The notes beneath the pieces are model-generated. The model saw only the letters and a list, made by a program, of their open reading frames with translations. It made no database searches and was not told the origin of the DNA. DNA of 12,945 bases from contig JAHBAN010000019.1 of NCBI GenBank assembly GCA_018500075.1, forward strand, positions 1-12,945. Reading direction: 5' to 3'. This document shows positions 6,962-12,945 of this stretch, piece by piece (the first letter of the stretch is position 1; every line of letters begins with the position of its first letter). This stretch comes from Flavobacteriia bacterium (GTDB taxonomy: Bacteria > Bacteroidota > Bacteroidia > Flavobacteriales > Flavobacteriaceae). A program made the translations under genes and the position numbers.

Positions 6962-7048
6962 CACACTCTCCCCTATCTCGGCAGAAGGCTGCCGCGCCCC
7001 ATGTCAAAATACAAGCCCCGCTTTTTCTTTCCAGAAATATCCCGGGGT

Positions 7049-7065
7049 TTGGGGCAGCGCCCCAA
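7049..7065 (-). terminator. Hairpin downstream of the stator-like operon
   Basis: TTGGGGC (7049-7055) and GCCCCAA (7059-7065) form a 7-bp stem with a 3-nt loop, 53 bp past the stop of the OmpA-like gene on the minus strand. The minus-strand sequence after it reads AAACCCCGGGATATTTC, without a T-run, so termination may need Rho or the hairpin may protect the 3' end. A second self-complementary stretch, GCGCGC-A-GCGCGC (7098-7110), lies between it and the stop codon. Confidence 0.45.
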
Positions 7066-7117
7066 GGCCTGCGTGGCCCGAACGCAAACCACCCTGAGCG
7101 CGCAGCGCGCCTTCGCT

Positions 7118-8773
7118 TCATTTTTCGGTAAATTTAAGCTCGATCCGGCGGTTCTGGGCGCGCGCCGCATCCGAGGAGCCGCTGGCAATCGGCTGATATT
7201 GCCCGAACCCGTTGGCGCTCAACCGCTCCGGCGGGATTCCGAGCGAGCCGACCATATAGCGCACCACAGAAAGCGCACGCGCCTGTGACAGCTCCCAATT
7301 GTCCGCAAACGCGCCATTGCCCGACAGCGGCACAGTGTCGGTATGCCCGTCCACGCGGATCACCCAATCGATCTCCTCGGGAATTTCCCCGACAACATTG
7401 CGCAAAATTTCGGCGATCTTGGCAAGCTCGCCCTGCCCCGCACCGCTCAGAGTTGCCTGCCCCTGCGCAAAGAGCACCTCGGAGGAAAAGACAAACCTGT
7501 CGCCCACAATCCGCACGCCGTCCTGCGTGCCGATCACATCTCTCAAACGCCCGAAAAATTCGCTGCGGTAGCGCTCGAGATTCTGCTTTTCGGCCTCAAG
7601 CCTGATCCGCTCGGCCTCCTCCAGCGCGCGGCGCTTGCGCTCCTCGGCGGCGGCCCGCGCCAAGGCGGCGTTGAGATCCTGCCCAAGGTTGGTGAGCTGG
7701 ATGTCGCTCGCCGCATCGCGCTCTTTGTAGTCGTCAATAATCGCCTGCAAGCTGCCCAGTTGCGCGCGCAAAGCCGCAACCTGCTGGTTGAGCAGGGCCT
7801 GCGCGCGCAGCGCCTCGGCCGAGCGCGCCTCTTCTTGGGCAAGCGCGGCATTGGCCTGCGCCAAAAGCACAGCCCGCGCCTCTGTCTCGCTCAGCGTCTC
7901 CCCGAGCGCGCCCTCAAGCGCAAGTTTCTCGGCCAAAGCCTGCGCAAGCCTCGCCCGCAGCTCCGCGCTCATCTCGGCCTGCGCCGCGCTGTCGGCTTCG
8001 GCCTCCAGCAGCATGGCCGCGATCCGCTGGCCAAGCTCCTCCTGTTTCGCATCCGCCGCCGCCAGCAAGGTCAGCGTCTCTTCAGCATCCCTGCGCGCCG
8101 CCTCCAGTGCCAGCGTCATCGCGGTCAGCTCGGTATCCGCCGCCGCAAGACGCGCCCGCAAAGCCTCTGCCGCCGCCAGCTCGATGGCGCGCGCGGCCTC
8201 CTCTTCGCTCAGTTGCGTCCGAAGTCCCGCCAGCGCCTCATTTTGCGCCGCCGCCTCGGCCTCTGCGGCTTTGATGACAGCCTCCAAAGCGGCCTTCTGG
8301 GTGCTCAGATCGGCGCGCTCGGCCCGCAAGGCCTCGGCCTCGCTCTGGGCCAGATCGCGTTGTGCCAACAACTGTGCCACCTGCGCCTCAAACCCGGTGA
8401 TCTGCGCCTCTGCGGCGCTCAGGGCGGCGTCTTGGGCCTCGGTGCGGGCCTGCAAACCCGCGATCAGTGTCGCCTGCTCTCCCGCCTGCCTGCGCGCCGC
8501 CTCAAGCGTCACCCCGAGTTCGCCAATCCGCGCTTCAAGCCCCGTGGCGCGGCGCTGCTCCAGCCCGAGCGCCTGCGCCAGCTTGGCGATCTCGGCGTTG
8601 AGCTGGTTCATCTCGCTTTCCTGCCCGGTGATGGTCTCGCGCAGCACGAATTGCACCACCATAAAAATGGTCAGCACAAACATCAAAACAAGCAACAGCC
8701 CCGTCATCGCATCGACAAACCCGGGCCAGATATTGGCCTGAAAGCGTTGCCCTGTGCGGCGGGAAAGAGCCAT
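7118..8773 (-). CDS. MotB/OmpA-like peptidoglycan-binding protein with very long coiled coil
   Basis: A 551-residue inner-membrane protein in three parts. (1) A single membrane helix at about 19-44 with WPGFVDAMTGLLLVL, where D21 is placed like the proton-carrying aspartate of MotB. (2) An Ala/Glu/Leu/Arg-rich coiled coil from about 51 to 403; there is no proline between residues 18 and 464. (3) A C-terminal OmpA-like peptidoglycan-binding domain (about 425-548) with VDGHTDTVPL at 474-483, D479 and R499 (in ELSQARA) at the usual diaminopimelate-binding positions, and a final QNRRIEL. By MotB topology the coil and OmpA domain should be periplasmic. The ATG lies 3 bp after the ExbB-like gene's stop, with GAGG about 8 bp upstream inside that gene, so the two are translationally linked partners. 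Its function is not established; it could be an envelope-tethered, proton-driven force generator. ZorB of Zorya is similar in plan, but the other Zorya genes are absent. Confidence 0.88.
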   Translation of the reverse strand: MALSRRTGQRFQANIWPGFVDAMTGLLLVLMFVLTIFMVVQFVLRETITGQESEMNQLNAEIAKLAQALGLEQRRATGLEARIGELGVTLEAARRQAGEQATLIAGLQARTEAQDAALSAAEAQITGFEAQVAQLLAQRDLAQSEAEALRAERADLSTQKAALEAVIKAAEAEAAAQNEALAGLRTQLSEEEAARAIELAAAEALRARLAAADTELTAMTLALEAARRDAEETLTLLAAADAKQEELGQRIAAMLLEAEADSAAQAEMSAELRARLAQALAEKLALEGALGETLSETEARAVLLAQANAALAQEEARSAEALRAQALLNQQVAALRAQLGSLQAIIDDYKERDAASDIQLTNLGQDLNAALARAAAEERKRRALEEAERIRLEAEKQNLERYRSEFFGRLRDVIGTQDGVRIVGDRFVFSSEVLFAQGQATLSGAGQGELAKIAEILRNVVGEIPEEIDWVIRVDGHTDTVPLSGNGAFADNWELSQARALSVVRYMVGSLGIPPERLSANGFGQYQPIASGSSDAARAQNRRIELKFTEK

Positions 8774-8776
8774 GGT

Positions 8777-10060
8777 CTAGCCCTCGTTTTCCGGGCTGTT
8801 TTCCGGGCTGTTTTGCGGGCTGTCTTGCAGGCTGTCGGGCGCGTCCTTTTTCAGGTGCAGCCTGCGCACACGGGGCGCGCCCTGCCCGTCAAGCGTCTGG
8901 CCCAGCGCCGCAATATCCACCCGCAATTGAGCCATCATTTCCTGCCGTCCGGCACTGATCTCTTCCAGAACCCGCAGCATCTGCACGTCAATCGAGCGCA
9001 GGCGCATCCGGCTTTCCGCGTCAATTCCGGCCTCGGTGCTGCTGCCCTCGCGCGCGCGCAACTCTCCGATCAGCGCCTCCTGCCCCTCGGCCACCCGCAT
9101 CAGAGCCGTCAATGTCGGATTGGCATCGCCCAGCTCGGCCGTCAGCCGCTCCAGCGCCTCCGCGAGCCGCGCCAGACGCGCATCCGTGGTGGCGTGACGT
9201 CTCTCGCCACCGCGCACCAGATCCTGCAGGGCGTCCATTTGCCCTGCCATATGCTCCAGAACGCCGTCATAGACCGCCGCCGCCGCATGGCCGCCCTCCT
9301 CGCCCTCGCTCTCGCTTTCCCCGGAGGCAAAGCCAAGCCGGGTGATCGAACTGAGCCATTCTTCCAGCTCGCGATAAAACCGGTTCTGCGCATGGCCCGC
9401 AAACAGCTCCAGCAACCCCACCACAAGCGAGCCGGCCAGCCCGAGCAGAGACGAGGCAAAGGCCACGCCCATCCCCGAAAGCTGGCTGTCCAGCCCCCGC
9501 ATCAGCCGCCCGAAAACCTCGACACCGCTTTCCCCCTCCACAGGCGCCAGCCCGCGGATCGTATCGACAAGCGCCGGCACAGTCGTCGCCAGCCCGTAAA
9601 ACGTGCCCAAAAGCCCGAGGAAAATCAAAAGACTGACAATATACCGCGTGATCTCGCGCTCTTCGTCAATCCGCTGCGCGACCGAGTCCAAAATAGAGCG
9701 CGCCGAGCCGGAGCTGATCTGGCGCCCACGCCCGCGCGAGGACAGCAATGTCGCCAAAGGCGTCAGCAAGGAAGGCGGGCGCACCCCCTGCCGCTCTGCC
9801 ACATCCGCCGCAAAAGCCTCGATCCAGCGCACCGAACGCATCATCTGGTAAATCTGCCAAAAGGTCGCCAGAACACCGACCGCAAAGACAAAAACGATAA
9901 ACCCGTTGAGATAGGGATTGGCCTCAAAAACAGGCAATACCTGCGGCAAAGCCAGCAAAGTGACACCGCCCGCAAGCCCGAGGGCCAACAGCATCAAGAT
10001 TATCTGTCTTAAAGGTTGTGAAAAATACAGCTCGGCCTCACGCTCCGGATGCGCCCTCAT
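8777..10060 (-). CDS. MotA/TolQ/ExbB-family proton-channel protein
   Basis: A 427-residue inner-membrane protein, much longer than TolQ/ExbB (about 230). Four hydrophobic helices are visible at about 18-40, 50-72, 137-160 and 196-222, the MotA-type arrangement. The third contains IFLGLLGTFYGL and the fourth MGVAFASSLLGLAGSLVVG, the glycine-rich segments typical of the family's proton channel. After residue 222 comes a cytoplasmic tail that is acidic at 248-256 and helical/charged to about 400, ending in a four-residue repeat (SPEN-type). AGGAG lies 7 bp upstream of the ATG, and a promoter candidate precedes it. It is the first gene of a two-gene unit with the OmpA-like protein. Together they should form a stator-like complex of channel plus peptidoglycan anchor. 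No flagellar, TonB or Tol genes are nearby, so what it drives is unknown. Confidence 0.88.
   Translation of the reverse strand: MRAHPEREAELYFSQPLRQIILMLLALGLAGGVTLLALPQVLPVFEANPYLNGFIVFVFAVGVLATFWQIYQMMRSVRWIEAFAADVAERQGVRPPSLLTPLATLLSSRGRGRQISSGSARSILDSVAQRIDEEREITRYIVSLLIFLGLLGTFYGLATTVPALVDTIRGLAPVEGESGVEVFGRLMRGLDSQLSGMGVAFASSLLGLAGSLVVGLLELFAGHAQNRFYRELEEWLSSITRLGFASGESESEGEEGGHAAAAVYDGVLEHMAGQMDALQDLVRGGERRHATTDARLARLAEALERLTAELGDANPTLTALMRVAEGQEALIGELRAREGSSTEAGIDAESRMRLRSIDVQMLRVLEEISAGRQEMMAQLRVDIAALGQTLDGQGAPRVRRLHLKKDAPDSLQDSPQNSPENSPENEG
8787..8834 (-). repeat. 12-bp tandem repeat at the 3' end of the ExbB-like gene
   Basis: Four consecutive 12-bp units: TTTTCCGGGCTG twice exactly (8787-8798, 8799-8810), then TTTTGCGGGCTG (8811-8822) and TCTTGCAGGCTG (8823-8834). 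Read on the minus strand they encode the C-terminal four-residue repeat ending DSPQNSPENSPENEG. Because the unit is 12 bp, gain or loss of copies keeps the frame and only changes tail length. Confidence 0.85.
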
Positions 10061-10092
10061 GACGGCTCCTGACGCTTATTTCAGTTGCACCA

Positions 10093-10121
10093 ACCATAAG
10101 CAGAACCCGCGCCCATGCCAA
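10093..10121 (-). promoter_or_regulatory. Promoter candidate for the stator-like operon
   Basis: On the minus strand TTGGCA (complement of 10116-10121) and TATGGT (complement of 10093-10098) are separated by exactly 17 bp, a good housekeeping-type match. The -10 element is about 32 bp upstream of the ExbB-like start codon, predicting a short leader containing the AGGAG ribosome site. It lies in the 101-bp gap after the chaC stop, so the operon is probably transcribed independently of chaC. Confidence 0.5.
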
Positions 10122-10161
10122 GTCAAATGCCGCATCTCCCGCGCCACCCGCGTCCAAGCCC

Positions 10162-10689
10162 TCAGCCCAGCAGTTTGACCCGCGCAACAATCTCGTCCAG
10201 TTCAGGGTCCGAAATCCCGAGCGCGTGCAAATGCGCCGCCGTGTTAAAGAGATACTCGCTGTTCGGCCCGCGCCCGCCCTCGGCGCGCGCAATGATGCGC
10301 GCCTGCTCCTCAAGATCAAGCCCGCCACAATACTGGATATGGGCCGCATCAATCACATAGGTCACAGCCTCCACCCGCCGCGCATCGGCCAGCGTCACCT
10401 CAAGGGTGCGCTCCACATAAGCCGAAGAAATCAGCTCGCGCGCCCGCAGATAGGCCAGCACATCGGCCTCCTGCCCCGCGCGCACCGAAAAAGCGACCCC
10501 ATGGCAGCGCGCCCGCGGCATCTCGTCAAGCGCCAGCACAAGCCCGGGGGCCTCCTCGGTCCCGCGATGATGGATCGAGCGCATACAAAAGCTGCGGGCG
10601 TAGCCCTCAAGCGTGGCGATCCGCATCTCCTCCACATCAAAACCGGGGTTCCAGATCAAAGACCCGTAGCCAAACACCCACATCGTCAT
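10162..10689 (-). CDS. chaC: ChaC-type glutathione-specific gamma-glutamylcyclotransferase
   Basis: A 175-residue cytoplasmic enzyme expected to cleave glutathione to 5-oxoproline and Cys-Gly. The substrate-binding loop of the gamma-glutamylcyclotransferase fold is at the N-terminus: VFGYGSLIWNPGF, with GYGSL at 7-11. The catalytic glutamate is probably E85 in LRARELISSAY, matching the family's RE-M pattern. The late motif GPNSEYLFNT (141-150) is a ChaC hallmark. The length is slightly shorter than E. coli ChaC. I use ATG 10689, with AGGGA 8 bp upstream; ATG 10683 two codons later is possible. It is transcribed divergently from the DUF2125 gene across a 66-bp gap in which I see no clear -35/-10 pair. 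It precedes the stator-like pair on the same strand but with a separate promoter between. Confidence 0.92.
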   Translation of the reverse strand: MTMWVFGYGSLIWNPGFDVEEMRIATLEGYARSFCMRSIHHRGTEEAPGLVLALDEMPRARCHGVAFSVRAGQEADVLAYLRARELISSAYVERTLEVTLADARRVEAVTYVIDAAHIQYCGGLDLEEQARIIARAEGGRGPNSEYLFNTAAHLHALGISDPELDEIVARVKLLG

Positions 10690-10755
10690 ATCGCTTGTCC
10701 CTTCGCGCGCCTGCCTCCATAAACACCATCACCACGGAAGGGAAAAGGTGCTCGC

Positions 10756-11739
10756 GTGAAAAAACTGCTCGCTCTCATCGTGACTTTGGCCGCGCTTTGG
10801 TCGGGCTACTGGTTTGTCGGCGCAACCGGCCTCAAGTCCGGCATGGCCGCATGGTTTGACGCCCGCCAAAGCGAAGGCTGGCAAGCCGAATATTCCGATC
10901 TCTCGGTCAAAGGCTTCCCCAACCGGTTTGACACAACCCTGACAGACCCCGCCCTCGCAGACCCGGCCACAGGCCTCGCATGGTCGGCCCCCTTCGTGCA
11001 GCTCTTCGCCCTGAGTTATCAGCCCAACCACATCATCGCCGCCTTCCCGGCCTTCCCAACCCTGCGCACCCCCTTCGCCCGCCTCGCCCTCAAAAGCGAA
11101 AAAATGCAGGCCTCCATGATTATGGAGCCCAACACAGAGCTGGCCTTTTCCCGCGCCAATCTCGCCGCCACCGCGCTCACCATCACGCCCGAAACCGGCG
11201 GCCGCACCCATCTCGCAGGCCTGCAAACCGCGCTCACCCGCGAAGGCCCGGCCAGCTATCGCGCCGCCTTCAATGCCGATGGCCTCGCCCCGCCCCTGCC
11301 CGCCGCCCTCACAGCCCAGTTGCCCGAAACGCTCACCGCCTTTCGTGCCGATGCCACGGTTGAGTTCACCAAACCCTGGGACATCACAGCCCTCGAAGTG
11401 GGCCGCCCCCAGCCCACCGCGATCAAGCTGCACCTCGCCGAAGCCGAATGGGGGCCGCTCAGACTGGCCGCCGCCGGCGCGCTCTCGATTGATCGCACAG
11501 GCACCCCGACAGGCAGCCTCACCCTCAAGGCCCGCAACTGGCGCGATATCCTCGCCCTCGCCACAGCCGCAGGCGCCCTCCCCCAAAGCCTCGCCCCCCA
11601 GATCGAGCAGGGTCTCTCCCTGCTCGCCGGCCTCTCGGGCAATCCGGCCACGCTGGACATCCCCCTGACCGTCTCGGGCGGCTATATCAAAATCGGCCTC
11701 ATTCCCGTCGCGCCGGCGCCGCGCCTGTCGATCCGATGA
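10756..11739 (+). CDS. DUF2125-domain envelope protein
   Basis: A 327-residue protein with a GTG start (10756); AAGG-type purine-rich sequence lies 7-20 bp upstream. Residues 3-22 form one N-terminal hydrophobic helix after MKK, either a signal peptide or a membrane anchor, so the rest should be periplasmic. Family-typical segments follow: GWQAEYSDLSVKGFPNRFDT (41-60), LADPATGLAWSAPFVQLFAL (67-86) and SYQPNHIIAAFP (87-98), which I recognise as the conserved core of DUF2125, a family common in Rhodobacterales without a known function. The remainder looks beta-rich with repeated short strands. The stop overlaps the next start (ATGA), so translation is coupled to the HD-domain gene. A 285-codon antisense ORF over this gene is a GC-codon shadow. 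Confidence 0.86.
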   Translation: MKKLLALIVTLAALWSGYWFVGATGLKSGMAAWFDARQSEGWQAEYSDLSVKGFPNRFDTTLTDPALADPATGLAWSAPFVQLFALSYQPNHIIAAFPAFPTLRTPFARLALKSEKMQASMIMEPNTELAFSRANLAATALTITPETGGRTHLAGLQTALTREGPASYRAAFNADGLAPPLPAALTAQLPETLTAFRADATVEFTKPWDITALEVGRPQPTAIKLHLAEAEWGPLRLAAAGALSIDRTGTPTGSLTLKARNWRDILALATAAGALPQSLAPQIEQGLSLLAGLSGNPATLDIPLTVSGGYIKIGLIPVAPAPRLSIR

Positions 11740-12386
11740 GCGCCTGCCCCTATCAGGCCGCGCTCTCTGCCCGGCTCGGCAAAAGCGCCGACAGTGCCCA
11801 TGATCTCGCCCATGTCAGGCGGGTCTGGGCCAATTGCCGCGCGATTGTCAAAGGCGAATCCGGCGACAAAAGCGCCCCCGTAGATCTGGAGCTGCTCTAC
11901 GCCGCCGCAGTGTTTCACGATCTCGTCAACCTGCCCAAAAACGCCGCCAACCGTGCCGAGGCTTCCCGCCTCTCGGCCGAAGCCGCCGCCCCTCTGGCCC
12001 GCGCCTGTGGCCTCCCCGAAGCCAAGCTCCCCGCGCTCAAACACGCAATCATTGCCCATAGTTTTTCAGCACAGGTTGCCCCCCGAACCCGCGAAGCCCA
12101 AATCCTGCAGGATGCCGACCGGCTCGATGCGCTCGGCGCCATCGGGCTGGCTCGGATGCTCATGGTCTCGGGCGCTCTCAACCGTCCGCTCTATGAGCCG
12201 GTCGATCCTTTGGCCCAATACCGCCCCCCCGACGACAGCGCCTTCGCGCTCGACCATTTCCAAACCAAGCTGTTCACGCTGGCCGAGACATTGCACACAC
12301 CCACAGCCCGACAGATCGCCACCGAGCGCACAGACTATATGCGCGCCTTCCTCACCCGCCTGCAGAGCGAGATCCGCGAAGACTGA
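11736..12386 (+). CDS. HD-domain metal-dependent phosphohydrolase (YedJ-like)
   Basis: A 216-residue cytoplasmic protein of the HD superfamily. Metal-binding residues are in order: H26 in AHDLAHVRRVW, the HD pair H61-D62 in VFHDLVNLPK, histidines H103 and H108 in KHAIIAHSF, and D126/D128 in LQDADRLDALGAIGLAR. This pattern matches the YedJ-type branch; the substrate (nucleotide or other phosphate ester) is not predictable. The start ATG overlaps the stop of the DUF2125 gene by four bases (ATGA), implying coupled translation and perhaps a joint role, though none is known. The stop is followed at once by C-rich sequence and the minisatellite, with no recognisable terminator. Confidence 0.9.
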   Translation: MSACPYQAALSARLGKSADSAHDLAHVRRVWANCRAIVKGESGDKSAPVDLELLYAAAVFHDLVNLPKNAANRAEASRLSAEAAAPLARACGLPEAKLPALKHAIIAHSFSAQVAPRTREAQILQDADRLDALGAIGLARMLMVSGALNRPLYEPVDPLAQYRPPDDSAFALDHFQTKLFTLAETLHTPTARQIATERTDYMRAFLTRLQSEIRED

Positions 12387-12391
12387 CCCCA

Positions 12392-12876
12392 CCCCGCGTC
12401 CCGCCAGCTCTCCACCCGATCTCCCCGCGCTCGACCTCCCCTTGCTCGACCTCGCCTGTCCAATCTCTCCCCGTCCGATCGCCCCTTGTCTGACCGCGCC
12501 TTGCTCCACCTCCCTGTCCAATCTCCCCTGTCTGATCTCTCCTCACTCGGCCTTCCCGTCCGACCTCGCCTGTCCGATCTCTCCTCGCTCCACCTCCCTA
12601 TCCAATCTCCCCTGTCCGACGTCCCCTGTCCGATCGCTACTCGCTCGACCTCGCCTGTCCGATCTCGACCGTCCGACCGCGCCTTGCTCCACCTCCGTGC
12701 CCGATCTCGACCGTCCGACCTCCCCTTGCTCGGCCTCCCTGTCCAATCTCCCCTGTCTGATCTCTCCTCGCTCGACCTCCCCGTCCGATCTCCCCTGTCC
12801 GATCTCGCCTCGCTCGGCCTCGCCTGCCCGATCTTCCCTGCCCAACCTGTCCCCGCGTCCCGCCGGTTCTCCGCCC
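12392..12876. repeat. Imperfect 26-bp direct repeats flanking the minisatellite
   Basis: Bases 12392-12417 and 12851-12876 match at 23 of 26 positions; both begin CCCCGCGTCCCGCC and end TCTCC-CCC. They bracket the 13/14/15-bp array almost exactly. This suggests either a duplicated boundary or that the array and its borders are one unit of a still longer repeat continuing past the contig end. Confidence 0.7.
12424..12849. repeat. Pyrimidine-rich minisatellite with 42-bp higher-order period
   Basis: About 30 contiguous degenerate units of 13, 14 or 15 bp, each ending near CTC and resembling CCTGTCCGATCTC or CCTTGCTCGACCTC. From 12498 they fall into triplets 15+13+14 = 42 bp. The 15-bp members start at 12498, 12540, 12582, 12638, 12681, 12723, 12765 and 12807, giving spacings 42, 42, 56, 43, 42, 42, 42. 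A 36-bp stretch is identical at 12509-12544 and 12734-12769. The plus strand is C/T-rich and the minus strand G/A-rich. All three minus frames are open across most of it, but the +14 and +1 slips argue against coding. The region 12387-12945 as a whole holds no gene I can support. Confidence 0.93.
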
Positions 12877-12945
12877 ACGGGTCCGACATTTCCCCGCCCA
12901 GAGCCGCTCCCTTGCCCCTGCCCAACCTATCCGCGCCACCCCACC

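Noticed and set aside
7343..10012. 889-codon plus-strand ORF across the stator-like genes
   Set aside because: It is antisense to two well-supported genes with membrane and OmpA domains. Its Arg/Gln/Leu/His-rich composition is the usual shadow of GC-rich codons, and it has no recognisable domain.
7118..10060. Zorya anti-phage system (ZorA/ZorB)
   Set aside because: Only the channel and anchor subunits are present. The neighbours are a MOSC protein and ChaC, with no ZorC, ZorD helicase or ZorE nuclease in the window.
10690..10755. Shared divergent promoter between chaC and the DUF2125 gene
   Set aside because: The geometry is plausible, but I could not find a convincing -35/-10 pair on either strand in the 66 bp.
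10729..11586. 285-codon minus-strand Gly-rich ORF
   Set aside because: Antisense to the DUF2125 gene; Gly/Glu/Ala-rich shadow without a domain.
12424..12849. CRISPR array
   Set aside because: Units are 13-15 bp, contiguous and degenerate, with no spacers of constant length between identical repeats and no cas genes.
12335..12925. Real repeat-protein gene on the minus strand
   Set aside because: It overlaps the 3' end of the HD gene convergently, all three frames are equally open, and the array contains indels not divisible by three.

Overview
The window looks like one assembled contig from an alphaproteobacterium, most likely of the Roseobacter group (Rhodobacteraceae). Reasons: high GC and a strong preference for G or C at third codon positions, a tad pilus accessory cluster with a nearby AAA+ ATPase, an fhs-folD one-carbon pair, a DUF2125 envelope protein and an ExbB-like/OmpA-like pair. 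The taxonomy is inferred from gene content and protein texture, not from a database search. The first 26 bases are not genomic. They are the end of a Nextera (Tn5) sequencing adapter, joined in frame to a truncated tadD-like gene.

Layout. Bases 27-1872 (+) hold the 3' end of a Tad/Flp pilus operon: a truncated TPR protein, a TPR lipoprotein and a short TadV/CpaA-type prepilin peptidase. After a palindrome and a candidate promoter comes a winged-helix/AAA+ ATPase (2147-3454, +). A bidirectional terminator hairpin (3467-3498) separates it from the convergent one-carbon genes, folD (4424-3534, -) and fhs (6216-4540, -). Between folD and fhs lies a REP-like set of inverted repeats. Upstream, still on the minus strand, are a MOSC-domain protein (6961-6365), a proton-driven stator-like pair (MotA/ExbB-like 10060-8777 and MotB/OmpA-like 8773-7118, 3 bp apart) and a ChaC-type gamma-glutamylcyclotransferase (10689-10162). 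Divergently, on the plus strand, a DUF2125 protein (10756-11739) is translationally coupled through ATGA to an HD-domain phosphohydrolase (11736-12386).

The last 559 bases hold no convincing gene. They carry a pyrimidine-rich minisatellite of about 30 degenerate 13/14/15-bp units arranged in a 42-bp higher-order period, flanked by an imperfect 26-bp direct repeat. This array probably explains why the contig ends here.

Functional picture: surface attachment (Tad pilus), interconversion of formate with C1-folates (Fhs and FolD), glutathione turnover (ChaC), and an envelope complex with a stator-type proton channel joined to a very long proline-free coiled coil and a peptidoglycan-binding domain. 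The least explained items are the stator-like pair, the tad-associated ATPase and the terminal repeat array.
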